64,000 nt of DNA from Candidatus Melainabacteria bacterium. Its GTDB lineage: Bacteria; Cyanobacteriota; Vampirovibrionia; Obscuribacterales; Obscuribacteraceae. The first letter of the stretch is position 1; every line of letters starts with the position of its first letter. A program made the translations under genes and the position numbers. Below, piece by piece: positions 50,653 through 58,324 of this stretch. The notes under the pieces were generated by a model. That model saw only the letters and a list, made by a program, of their open reading frames with translations. It was not told the origin of the DNA and searched no databases. Where the stretch lies: the NCBI GenBank assembly GCA_003153555.1, contig PLZS01000091.1:54698-118697 (forward strand), written 5' to 3'.

Positions 50653-50696
50653 CGGGGCGCAGCGCAGCTTGGTAGCGTGTCCGTTTCGGGTGCGGA
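50653..50696 (+). pseudogene. 5' half of a tRNA-Pro (CGG) gene
   Basis: CGGGGCG acceptor strand, D arm GCGC-AGCTTGGTA-GCGT, anticodon stem TCCGT/GCGGA and loop TTCGGGT (anticodon CGG) are all normal. After position 43 the sequence leaves tRNA structure: there is no T arm or 3' acceptor strand. An element joining at the anticodon arm is the likely cause. On the plus strand the element would lie to the right, where the ubiquitin-like operon begins. Confidence 0.75.
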
Positions 50697-50756
50697 AGTG
50701 GTGACGAAAACGGCAAACCTAATCCTGGGTAATTTTATATCCACTTGGATAATTGA

Positions 50757-50992
50757 AAGTCGAGCTGTCTACCGCGCCGCTCATCGAAACCATCGACACA
50801 GCCAATCACGATGTCGCATCGCTGCCGGGACACCCCTGCTTTCATTGCATCGGCTTTTTGAATGAGAAAACACTGGCTGCCGAAGCTCAGAAAGAATAAT
50901 CTGTCCAACCATGCGTGGCGGCTGTCCTGGGGCTTGGATAACATCCATTCCGATGTCGATTAGTGGAATTAAAAACCGTCGACAGGCTGCCT
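50757..50992 (-). other. Rearranged 3' part of the JAB-E1 gene
   Basis: Three pieces of one E1 C-terminal domain are present out of order. Minus strand 50891-50992: EAACRRFLIPLIDIGMDV and PPRMVGQIILS. Plus strand 50822-50890: LPGHPCFHCIGFLNEKTLAA. Minus strand about 50762-50817: CDIVIGCVDGFDERR. A normal E1 would read CDIVIG..., EAACRR..., then LPGHPC... on one strand. ATTCTTTCT/AGAAAGAAT microhomology marks one junction. Confidence 0.65.
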
Positions 50993-51840
50993 CTAGTTGA
51001 ACTTCTCAGCGCCTCGACATTTTCTTGCCAGCGCGCTCCAACAAGTTCTGTGCGAGCAGCACGGTTGATGCTGGTTATGACACGATTTGCAATGGCAATC
51101 TTCATGCGCCGTTTTGCAACGTCGTCTTCAGTCGCGCCGGCTAAACGATTTAAGTTTGATAAATCGATTGGTTGCGAATCGAAGAGGACAAAATCTACAA
51201 AGCCTGAATGGGTCGCCTGTTGAACAATATGGGACCCACCGCCGCTTAGCCCGACGACTCCGAGCCGAAGAGATTGCATGCGAGCGGGAGCAAGTGGACC
51301 AAGAAAAGTCTGCCGACTGAAACGCTCACCGCCAGTGACGTTTGGTAACTTACTCAACACCAATGTCGGGTGACCGACTACACTAATCCGCTCAACATCC
51401 TGAAGTTTTTGACCGGGCATTATCGCTTTGGCAGCGGCTCCATCATGGCTTAGAACTAGCATTCCATGGGGGACTTCGGCGTTTGCGAAGGTTAAGCTTT
51501 GCACAATTCTTGGAATTTCGTCCATGTCCATCGGACTGAATCGTGGCAAGCCTGGCCAATCGTGCATGTGTACATGGAACACCCCTTCTTCAGCGCTGAT
51601 GGTGGTTTGAAGAGCATGTCTGATCGCATCACTGTTTATTCTTGCGCCCGATGATTCGTCGGGAATATATTGATCATCTGGAACAGACCAGTAATCGCTT
51701 ACAAAAGCAAACTGCGTAGATGAGCCGCGATTGCCGATTCTCACACGACAGAAACCAATACGCTCATGTGCAAAAGAGTGTGGACGTGCCAAGTCATCCA
51801 TCATTTGTCGATATATTTGCTGGGGAATTTTTATGTTCAT
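50887..51840 (-). CDS. JAB-E1 fusion of a ubiquitin-like system, C terminus broken
   Basis: 317 codons. ATG overlaps the E2 stop (ATGA). N-terminal JAB domain: Glu in HERIGF (residue 26) and HVHMHDWPGLPRFSPMDMD (H-x-H and distal acidic ligands). C-terminal E1/ThiF domain: GVVGLSGGGSHI and FVLFDSQPIDLSNLNRL with the expected Arg-rich helix. After ENVEALRS the frame runs into 40 unrelated residues, because about 50 bp encoding the CDIVIG segment are missing there and the rest is rearranged (50757-50992). JAB-E1 proteins both trim and activate a ubiquitin-like partner. As it stands, the E1 half is probably inactive. Confidence 0.8.
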   Translation of the reverse strand: MNIKIPQQIYRQMMDDLARPHSFAHERIGFCRVRIGNRGSSTQFAFVSDYWSVPDDQYIPDESSGARINSDAIRHALQTTISAEEGVFHVHMHDWPGLPRFSPMDMDEIPRIVQSLTFANAEVPHGMLVLSHDGAAAKAIMPGQKLQDVERISVVGHPTLVLSKLPNVTGGERFSRQTFLGPLAPARMQSLRLGVVGLSGGGSHIVQQATHSGFVDFVLFDSQPIDLSNLNRLAGATEDDVAKRRMKIAIANRVITSINRAARTELVGARWQENVEALRSSTRGSLSTVFNSTNRHRNGCYPSPRTAATHGWTDYSF

Positions 51841-52193
51841 CTTAGTGCCCTCAGATGCATGGCTACCATCTGGGTTAGCGTTAGGCCCGGTTTGGTTCTC
51901 CAGGAAAATCCGAACCAGTTTCGAGTTAGAATGTGGACGTTGATTGCATTCCAGTTGAGCGTTTCAGTGCAAGTTCTGGAAGAAAAGGTTGGCTGTTGCG
52001 AGTAGAACAGCCGCGAATCGTAGCCATCCGTAAGTACCGGACGAAGCAATACGTCCACTACAGTTGGTGTTGCACCACCAGGTAGTTCGACATCTGGGAT
52101 GAGAAAGTATGGCGTTCCGCCCTCCTCATGCTGTTTGGCTTCAGAATAAATCGAAAGCAACTCATCAAGTTGGTCTTGCGGAAATTGCATCAT
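51837..52193 (-). CDS. Prokaryotic E2-like protein, family E
   Basis: 118 residues from the ATG at 52193, overlapping the last base of the ubiquitin-like gene stop. Pattern of Prok-E2_E: IPDVELPGGATP, GYDSRLFYSQQ, NWNAINVHILTRNWFGFSWR and the closing LTQMVAMHLRAL. In these systems it receives the ubiquitin-like protein from the E1. A conserved Cys near 80 (in SRTCTETLNW) may be the acceptor. Encoded between UBL and JAB-E1 with 1- and 4-base overlaps, so the three are made together. Confidence 0.85.
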   Translation of the reverse strand: MMQFPQDQLDELLSIYSEAKQHEEGGTPYFLIPDVELPGGATPTVVDVLLRPVLTDGYDSRLFYSQQPTFSSRTCTETLNWNAINVHILTRNWFGFSWRTKPGLTLTQMVAMHLRALR

Positions 52194-52447
52194 TAGGATG
52201 AACCCCCGTCCGCTGGGTGGGAGATGAACTTCTCTCCGCCCTGGATTTCCACCGTTGCATCGTTGGCGAGTGGGTGCAGTGTCTTGTGAATGACCTGCTC
52301 CAACTCGTCGGCGGCGGGAACTTCCGCCCAATCCTTGATAGCGGTGACTGAGTGCCGTCCTTTCACAATCTCAAAACGGGTGCCGTTGATCTTGATATGG
52401 ACCAGTTCGGGCTCGGGCTGATGGTGGTGTGCTGCGGTAGTCTGCAT
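52193..52447 (-). CDS. Ubiquitin-like protein of the multi-ubiquitin family
   Basis: 84 residues from the ATG at 52447 (AAGGAA upstream); one beta-grasp domain. VHIKINGTRFEIVKGRHSV opens as in Multiubiquitin-family domains, followed by AADELEQVIH and a last strand ATVEIQGGEKFISHP. The chain ends ADGGSS, so a Gly-Gly would be exposed after removal of two Ser, presumably by the JAB domain. His/Pro-rich N-terminal tail. First gene of the three-gene operon. Confidence 0.85.
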   Translation of the reverse strand: MQTTAAHHHQPEPELVHIKINGTRFEIVKGRHSVTAIKDWAEVPAADELEQVIHKTLHPLANDATVEIQGGEKFISHPADGGSS

Positions 52448-52491
52448 GGTTATAATTCCTTGTATAGTCGACGGCAATTTCCGCCTATTTC

Positions 52492-52497
52492 ATTATA
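52492..52497 (-). promoter_or_regulatory. -10 box upstream of the ubiquitin-like operon
   Basis: Consensus TATAAT on the minus strand 45 bp before the UBL start. The matching -35 is weak. Best promoter candidate for the operon. Confidence 0.45.
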
Positions 52498-52670
52498 CTT
52501 AACTAATTCAGAAAATTTGATTAATCGCAACAGAAAAATCAAATTTAGCAAACATTTAACATTACCAAGTGATACTTTTTAACCAGTGGGTATATACAAT
52601 AAACACCCTTGTTTTGTGCAGACTATGATGCCAAAATGGTCTGGATTTAGCGAAAGCAGGAACAAGGTAT

Positions 52671-52958
52671 ATGGCTTTCAAGTCGATTGATTCACTGCTG
52701 GAAAGCAGTGATTTGGAGAAGCAAAAGGAATCTACGACTGCAGATATCTACAATATTTTTTGTAGAAAAGACCGTCTGCTCGTGAACACAATACAAGCGA
52801 TAGACGATGAAAATGTGCCAGGGCGGCAGTTCATCTTAGCCCAGTCCCTCAAGGCTCTTAAGAAGAGTATCGGCGAGCACCACGGGCAGTATCACCTGGA
52901 TCGAAACATCACCATGCTGTATGACGAAACCTCGGAGGTAGCGAAACCGAGTTACTGA
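52671..52958 (+). CDS. Small hypothetical protein
   Basis: 95 residues, ATG with AGGAACAAGG upstream. Polar, helical, no signal. Pattern LEKQKESTTADIYNIF then GRQFILAQSLKALKKSIGEH. Diverges from the ubiquitin-like operon across about 220 bp and precedes the RHH-like gene by 52 bp. May be part of the island; unknown. Confidence 0.55.
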   Translation: MAFKSIDSLLESSDLEKQKESTTADIYNIFCRKDRLLVNTIQAIDDENVPGRQFILAQSLKALKKSIGEHHGQYHLDRNITMLYDETSEVAKPSY

Positions 52959-53010
52959 TTGCTCTCCAGTCCATAAAGTAGCCAACACCGTGAACCAAAT
53001 AGAGGTTTTT

Positions 53011-53427
53011 ATGAGTACAGATACAGCAATTATGATGACGGCAATCACGCGCGAAGGTCAAAAAGGTTTTACCGTTCAATCACCGTTGGCTCATCTTGTT
53101 GCATTCGGGAAAACTAGAAAAAGTGCACTTTCCAAATTTGTAGAACTAGTTAGTGTCTATTTGCGCTTACAACAGCGTGAGGAAGCGCAAGGACTACGGG
53201 GACGTGGGCGTCCCAGTAAGCACTATGACAAGAACATCCATATTCAAGTTCAACAAGGCACCAAAGATAGGTTTGATGCAATCGCAAAATCATTTGAACT
53301 TTCGCAAGGCGAGACACTAGTATTTTTGCTTGATACCTACGAAATAGTGAAAGAAGATTTTGCTGCACCCGAAGAGATTAAAGACGCGGAACTCAGCGTT
53401 CTTCAACCTGCAACAGCTGGGAAGTAG
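53011..53427 (+). CDS. HicB/RHH-like small DNA-binding protein
   Basis: 138 residues from the ATG at 53011 (GAGG six bases before). N-terminal part ITREGQKGFTVQSPLAHLVAFGKTR is HicB-like. A basic linker RGRGRPSKHYDK and an IHIQVQQGTKDRFDAIAK helix resemble the ribbon-helix-helix of small repressors. No HicA toxin is adjacent. It may repress its own two-gene operon with 52671. Confidence 0.6.
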   Translation: MSTDTAIMMTAITREGQKGFTVQSPLAHLVAFGKTRKSALSKFVELVSVYLRLQQREEAQGLRGRGRPSKHYDKNIHIQVQQGTKDRFDAIAKSFELSQGETLVFLLDTYEIVKEDFAAPEEIKDAELSVLQPATAGK

Positions 53428-53874
53428 AACCCAACATCAGACTAATCTTTTTAAGTTGAACACCACATCCAGTATCACTTTTATCAGCAGAATTTGGGCG
53501 TTAGCAGACAAATGTTTGGGAGCCTCCGCAACAATGCCTCGATGATCATTTAATTGATCACCAAAATTCTCGTCTGGGTTTATTGAAAGTTACTTCTTCA
53601 ACAAGAAGGTGCGAAGCAGATGCAAGTTCATGGACTTTAACAAAGTCTCTATGTGCTTAAAAAAAGAAAACTGAATGCGGTCGCCCCATTTGTTGCTAGA
53701 GGTACAGCAAGCAAGAAGTGCTCAGTTGGCTCCTAATCCTGCTGATGCGGCGCTCTTTTACGGCAGTTACTTTGAATTGCTTGGACTTACGTGCTTTGTG
53801 CACCGCAGAGTCCGAATTTAGCGACTAACTTGTCCGCTCAAACTCGATCCAATTGGTTACTCAGTGGTTACTTG
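53428..53874. other. Non-coding stretch before tRNA-Pro
   Basis: About 450 bp, AT-rich, no credible gene, no tRNA and no clear repeat. It might be island border debris. Confidence 0.4.
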
Positions 53875-53890
53875 AAAAGGGCGAGAGCCC
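53875..53890 (-). terminator. Intrinsic terminator of tRNA-Pro (TGG)
   Basis: On the minus strand GGGC-TCTC-GCCC followed by TTTT, eight bases beyond the tRNA 3' end. A short but regular stem with a U tract. Confidence 0.65.
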
Positions 53891-53897
53891 GAAACTC

Positions 53898-53971
53898 TCG
53901 GGACGACAGGATTTGAACCTGCGACCTATTGCTCCCAAAGCAACCGCGCTACCAAGCTGCGCCACGTCCCG
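53898..53971 (-). tRNA. tRNA-Pro (TGG)
   Basis: 74 nt, no CCA. Perfect acceptor CGGGACG/CGTCCCG. D stem GCGC/GCGC. Anticodon stem TTGCT/AGCAA around TTTGGGA (TGG). T arm GCAGG TTCAAAT CCTGT with one wobble. Canonical and complete, in contrast to the tRNA-Pro (CGG) half at 50653. Confidence 0.93.
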
Positions 53972-53998
53972 GCTTACAAATATAACATAGGAGAGGAC

Positions 53999-56098
53999 TT
54001 AGGGGACAAACTGAGGGGCATCGTTTACAACATCAACGGTCTCTTTGTCCACGTAGCCTGTCTTTCCGCTCGGCAATTGAACTTTATACTTGCCATTTTT
54101 CAGCCCTGTCAGGACGACGACCTTGGCGCCCTTGCTGGCGATGCCAATTGGATTGTGGTTTTCATCTCTGATGGTTCGGTTGCGATTGAGTGTGCCGGTC
54201 GTCAAGCCCTTTTGCATGGGCTCCGAGGGCTCCTCCTTGGCTGGCGGCGTGCTTGCCTTCGTTGAAGTCGAGGAAGCCGTTTTAATCGGTGCTGTAGTCT
54301 TCACTGCAGTCTTTACGGTCTTCGTAACTGGCGGTTTGCTGGTTGCCACGCTTTCAGGTTTGCTGGTTGCAGGCACAGAGACAGTAGTTGATGGCGATTT
54401 CTTGTCGATCAAGGAGCTCATCACAAAGCCTTCGGTACCGCCACTGCGCACCTTGTACCAGCCGTCTTTCTTGCCAATTATCTCTAATCTGGCTCCTGGC
54501 TTGATGTGTGCGAGTGTTCGATAGCCATTGCTAGGTCCGCGTCTCAGATTGATCTTACTGTCTGCGGTCTTTTCAACAGACGGACTAATAACCTCGTCCA
54601 CCGGATATGTAACCGTCTTCGCCTTGGTCTCCACGATTTCGACTTTCTTGGTTTCGCTGTCTGGTGGTGTTTGTTCTACGACCTTTGCCGGTTCTTTCGG
54701 TTCTTTGACTTGAATCTTCTTGGACCCTTCATCCTTCGATGTCTGAATTATGGTGGCGTTTTTGCTGCTATTGATGATTCGGTCTTCGATCGAAGCATTA
54801 CTTTTGACTTCTTTCTTAGTTGTCGGCTTCTTTTCGACGATCGTTGCCTGGTGATGATTGAAACCTGGATCCATGGAAGCCACTTGCACTGGCGTCAAAG
54901 CCTGAGCAGGTGCCACCGTATCTAGGGACTTGACTATTGGAGCAGTTGCGAGAGTTTCATCGGTTCTCTTTATGTTGCTTGCTATCACATGTGCGCTTGC
55001 ACCTTCTCCGGATTTCTGTAATTCAACCCGGAAGTTATTGCCGCCAGATCCGCTGAGCAAACGACTCACAGTTGGAGTGCGGCGCTGTTTCGAGGGGGCT
55101 TCTGTTTGTCCAATCACAAAGTTTGGTGTGTCCAACTTGATTTGTGATGTTTTGATGAATTGAATCGCTTTCGGAGATAGAGAATCTGAAAATTTGTCTG
55201 CATCAGCCGGCGACTGCAAGCATTTTGCCACCATATACAGTGCGGACAAAGCGCCTTTGCCGTTCAACTGCGTCGCTGTATAGCGCCCATCACGCCAAGT
55301 CAGAATTTGTTTGACTCGCTCTTCCTCTCCACGACCTGTGTTGGGTTGTTGTGTTTTAAAGACACGTTGCGCCACCCCTATCGAAAACAAAGAAAGATCT
55401 GCAATGATGTCTCTACGATTAGCGGCAAATCCTGCTGTTCCTTCGCCGACAATCGACGGCAAAGCTTTAACCGTTTCGTCCTGAATATCATCTGGCAACA
55501 ACGCGAAGACTTTGATTTGTGGTCTATGTGCTCCCTGACCGCCTGAATGTCCAATCAGAACAAGCGACGAACGGGCTTGGTCATTGATTATTTGTGCGCC
55601 GTCGAAAACTTCGAAATCAGAAAGGGGAAAAACTTTGGTTCCCGCATGCGAATTCATAATTACGAAATCGGATGTCTGCAATATAGTGTCAACTTCAATC
55701 ACCTTCAAGCCCCGTGGTAGCTCAAAGGAGTGCACTTCAAAGGCTGAAGACGCTAAAATCGCCTGCAACTTTTTGACCAGTTCAGGTGAAGGGTCTTTGC
55801 CGTTGGCAATCAAAAACTCTCGGACCGAGTTATCAAACTCTGCCTTCAGTTTGGTAGCGTGTTCAGGTGTTTTCGGACCAGCCAAGACGTTCTTAGCGAC
55901 ATGGGCAAGAGATTTGGATGGATCGTTCAGACTTGGAACGACTGCCGACGCAACGCCCCAAAACGTTAAAACGATTGCGACAATTCCTATACCTGCCCAA
56001 ACTGTGACTGGTACTGGCTTACGCTTGAATTTATGGCCGCACGTGCCGCAACTTCTAGCTGCAACTGAGTTTCTTTCGGTACATTCTGGACACCGCAT
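53999..56098 (-). CDS. Zinc-ribbon membrane protein with two SH3 domains
   Basis: 699 residues. N-terminal zinc ribbon (CPEC, later CGTCG), a membrane helix at about 31-52, a mixed alpha/beta region (60-300), and a long charged linker. A first SH3_3 domain follows near 525-580 (LRRGPSNGYRTLAHIKPGAR, GWYKVRSGGTEGFV), then a Ser/Thr/Pro linker, and a second SH3-like domain near 635-690 (KGAKVVVLTGLKNGKYKVQL, GKTGYV). Bacterial SH3 domains bind cell-wall peptides. A cytoplasmic zinc ribbon joined to extracytoplasmic SH3 domains suggests an envelope sensor; inferred. The gene follows tRNA-Pro in transcription order only by proximity. Confidence 0.8.
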   Translation of the reverse strand: MRCPECTERNSVAARSCGTCGHKFKRKPVPVTVWAGIGIVAIVLTFWGVASAVVPSLNDPSKSLAHVAKNVLAGPKTPEHATKLKAEFDNSVREFLIANGKDPSPELVKKLQAILASSAFEVHSFELPRGLKVIEVDTILQTSDFVIMNSHAGTKVFPLSDFEVFDGAQIINDQARSSLVLIGHSGGQGAHRPQIKVFALLPDDIQDETVKALPSIVGEGTAGFAANRRDIIADLSLFSIGVAQRVFKTQQPNTGRGEEERVKQILTWRDGRYTATQLNGKGALSALYMVAKCLQSPADADKFSDSLSPKAIQFIKTSQIKLDTPNFVIGQTEAPSKQRRTPTVSRLLSGSGGNNFRVELQKSGEGASAHVIASNIKRTDETLATAPIVKSLDTVAPAQALTPVQVASMDPGFNHHQATIVEKKPTTKKEVKSNASIEDRIINSSKNATIIQTSKDEGSKKIQVKEPKEPAKVVEQTPPDSETKKVEIVETKAKTVTYPVDEVISPSVEKTADSKINLRRGPSNGYRTLAHIKPGARLEIIGKKDGWYKVRSGGTEGFVMSSLIDKKSPSTTVSVPATSKPESVATSKPPVTKTVKTAVKTTAPIKTASSTSTKASTPPAKEEPSEPMQKGLTTGTLNRNRTIRDENHNPIGIASKGAKVVVLTGLKNGKYKVQLPSGKTGYVDKETVDVVNDAPQFVP

Positions 56099-56246
56099 AG
56101 TATTGTGGTCTCTGTTTTGTCCGGGGCCACTACCACAACCGAACTAGCGATTCGGGTGGCTACTTACATCCCGATAGTAGTCTACTAGATATAATAACCT
56201 GCCATAAAGAATTGCTTATTTCTTCAGATTCTAAGGAGATTTTCCG

Positions 56247-56957
56247 TTGCAAACTGAGCTTACAGAAAAGCAGGCAAGAGAGGAACTGGTCGAGGTTTCA
56301 GGGCTTTGCTACTCGCGGGGTTACATTAGCGGCACTGAAGGCAATTTCAGCATCAGACTGGCTGATAATCTCATCTTGACCACACCGGCCGGCACGTGCA
56401 AGGGCCGTTTGCGGAGCGAGGACCTGGTACTGACTGATATTAACGGCGTTTCACTTTCTGATGCCAGGCCTTCGACTGAGCTGAAGATGCACCTGGTTGC
56501 CTACAATTCGCGTCCGGATGTGAAAGCTGTTGTTCATGCACACCCAACTGTCGCAGTCGGATTCACCGTCGCTGGTGCCACACTTTCGCAATGCGTTTTG
56601 CCTGAAGTTGTTTGCACATTGGGTCATATACCTACCGCACCGTATGCGACACCAAGTACGTCGGAGATTCCTGAGAGCATCCGTGCATATGTGGAAAAAT
56701 ATGACGCTATCATGCTCGACCATCATGGCGCGCTCACGTTAGGCAAGAATATATTCGACGCCTACTATAAGTTGGAAACAGTGGAGCACTTCGCTCAGAC
56801 GATGCTGGTGGCTCACGTTCTGGGTGGACCAAAGCCACTTTTCGCATCGCAAGTTCAGAAGCTGATAGATGTCTGTAGCGTTTATGGACTGAGCAAACCT
56901 GCAAATGCGGATCAGCTTGTTACTGCTGGTTTTTGCCAGCCTGACGCGGAGCACTAG
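56247..56957 (+). CDS. Class II aldolase / adducin family enzyme (FucA-like)
   Basis: 236 residues, TTG start preceded by AAGGAG. Landmarks: GTEGNFSIRL (phosphate-binding), a Glu near 75 in STELKMH, zinc ligands HAHP at about 97-99 and DHHGAL near 158. The fold and residues fit L-fuculose-1-phosphate aldolase and methylthioribulose or ribulose-phosphate relatives; the exact substrate is not fixed. The next gene, a phosphatase, begins one base after its stop, so dephosphorylation of the product is plausible. Confidence 0.88.
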   Translation: MQTELTEKQAREELVEVSGLCYSRGYISGTEGNFSIRLADNLILTTPAGTCKGRLRSEDLVLTDINGVSLSDARPSTELKMHLVAYNSRPDVKAVVHAHPTVAVGFTVAGATLSQCVLPEVVCTLGHIPTAPYATPSTSEIPESIRAYVEKYDAIMLDHHGALTLGKNIFDAYYKLETVEHFAQTMLVAHVLGGPKPLFASQVQKLIDVCSVYGLSKPANADQLVTAGFCQPDAEH

Positions 56958-56958
56958 C

Positions 56959-57609
56959 GTGTCTTCAGCGAGCAAGGACAGCGAAAAACTTCATCCGGAA
57001 GAAGCGATCACTTCTTTGCTTTTGATCAGGCACGGACATACAGAAGCTACCGAAGCCGGTCTGCTTTACACCGATCCTGAAGCCCGGTTGACCGAAAAAG
57101 GAGTCGACCAAGCTCAGGCAATTTCCAAATGGATACCGAAGCATAATCCGCAAGTCTTAATAGCTAACACTGCACAGCGTGTTCAAGCTACGGCTGACAT
57201 CATATCCGAGGCTACGGGAATGGTGCCCATTATTTGTCAGGGTTTTGATGAATGGCGTGTCGGTGAGTGGGAAGGTCGCACCTATCTGGACATAAAAAAG
57301 AACGATCCCGATATTTATGCGGACTGGTCGAAAGATCCGATCACCAATCGTCCACCAGGCGGAGAGTCTATAGAGGATCTTTGTGAACGCATTCGAGACA
57401 ACTTACTCGCTTTGGTAAAAACGCATGAAGGAAAGACGGTCGCGTTTGTTACTCACGCAGGCATTATTCGAGCTATTCTCGTCAATGCGCTGGGTATGTC
57501 TGTGCATAATTTTTGGCGTTTATCTGTGCCGACTGGATCTGTTTCCAGAGTAGATTTCAGTGCTAATTTTGCCACTGTGCACTTCGTATCCCTGCGACCG
57601 GATCTTTAA
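56959..57609 (+). CDS. Histidine phosphatase family protein
   Basis: 216 residues from the GTG at 56959, one base after the aldolase stop with GGAG ahead. An in-frame start at 56905 inside the aldolase gene is possible but less likely. RHGHTE near residue 25 (catalytic His), DEWRVGEWEGRTYLD near 100 and VTHAGIIRA near 165 give the full phosphoglycerate-mutase/phosphatase active site. Probably cobC/GpmB-like, substrate unknown. Confidence 0.88.
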   Translation: MSSASKDSEKLHPEEAITSLLLIRHGHTEATEAGLLYTDPEARLTEKGVDQAQAISKWIPKHNPQVLIANTAQRVQATADIISEATGMVPIICQGFDEWRVGEWEGRTYLDIKKNDPDIYADWSKDPITNRPPGGESIEDLCERIRDNLLALVKTHEGKTVAFVTHAGIIRAILVNALGMSVHNFWRLSVPTGSVSRVDFSANFATVHFVSLRPDL

Positions 57610-57655
57610 CGAGCGAAAGCGCGGGTTTCTTTGCCATGTCCAGCGACCGAAAAGC

Positions 57656-57674
57656 GCGGGTCCTCCAGACCCGC
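57656..57674. terminator. Hairpin between convergent genes
   Basis: GCGGGTC, loop CTCCA, GACCCGC: a perfect 7-bp stem between the phosphatase end and the minus-strand gene end. A related GCGCGGGT occurs at 57620. It probably ends both transcripts, although there is no T run. Confidence 0.5.
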
Positions 57675-57684
57675 CCCGAAACAA

Positions 57685-58107
57685 CTAGGGAGCAGGTGGC
57701 GATGGTGTCGCGCGCTGAACTTTTATCAACGAAACAAGTTTGGTACGTTGCTCAGGCGTCAACAATCGTCTGATTTTCATATTCAGCTTTAATCGATCGA
57801 TCGCCATCGCTGCTTGCAGATCGTTTATTCGATTTTGTGTCGAGAGGATTTTCTTTTCATTGAGGTCTGGTTGAAGAGACAGCTGTCGCAAGTTATTGAT
57901 CAAGTCCAAGATTTCATGTGACCTGCCGATGTTAGTCTGCTCTAGTTGTGTGCCTAACTCTGTGATTTGTGCGTGTTGGCCAGGGTCGATTCCCGCTTGC
58001 ACATAAAGTGATAAGGGATCGGCACCATTCTCAGCGCGCACCACATTTGGTGCTAGTGCGATCAGGCACGCGAGGGCACTGGATAGAAGTATTTTGGATA
58101 CGTACAT
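57685..58107 (-). CDS. Exported Spy/CpxP-like LTxxQ protein
   Basis: 140 residues from the ATG at 58107. Signal peptide ending near VRAEN. Mature helical part with DPGQHAQITELGTQLEQT and RRLLTPEQRTKLVSLI: the LTxxQ motif of the Spy/CpxP periplasmic chaperone fold. A Pro-rich tail follows. Members protect against envelope stress or metals; no regulator is adjacent. Confidence 0.75.
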   Translation of the reverse strand: MYVSKILLSSALACLIALAPNVVRAENGADPLSLYVQAGIDPGQHAQITELGTQLEQTNIGRSHEILDLINNLRQLSLQPDLNEKKILSTQNRINDLQAAMAIDRLKLNMKIRRLLTPEQRTKLVSLIKVQRATPSPPAP

Positions 58108-58324
58108 ATTAAAGAATCTCACTAAAATCTCGGCGGATAATAGCATGGCATGAAACGGATTGTTAGAGGAGAACGTTTATGGATGGCTATGGACACCGCT
58201 GACTGGCACTCTCCACCGCCCGCCCTCAGAGACCTCTATCCGGAAAAAGTACAATCACGAATCGAGGCGGGACTGGGGAAACTGTATTGGACTGGAGTCC
58301 CGCGCTCCATTTCGAATGTTTATT
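58108..58324. other. Short spacer
   Basis: About 220 bp between two minus-strand genes. No credible gene: plus-strand frames here are antisense to the TonB-like gene end. Confidence 0.35.

Noticed and set aside
53898..53971. tRNA-Pro (TGG) as an island attachment site
   Set aside because: The tRNA and its terminator are intact and no duplicate of its 3' end is visible to the left within the window.
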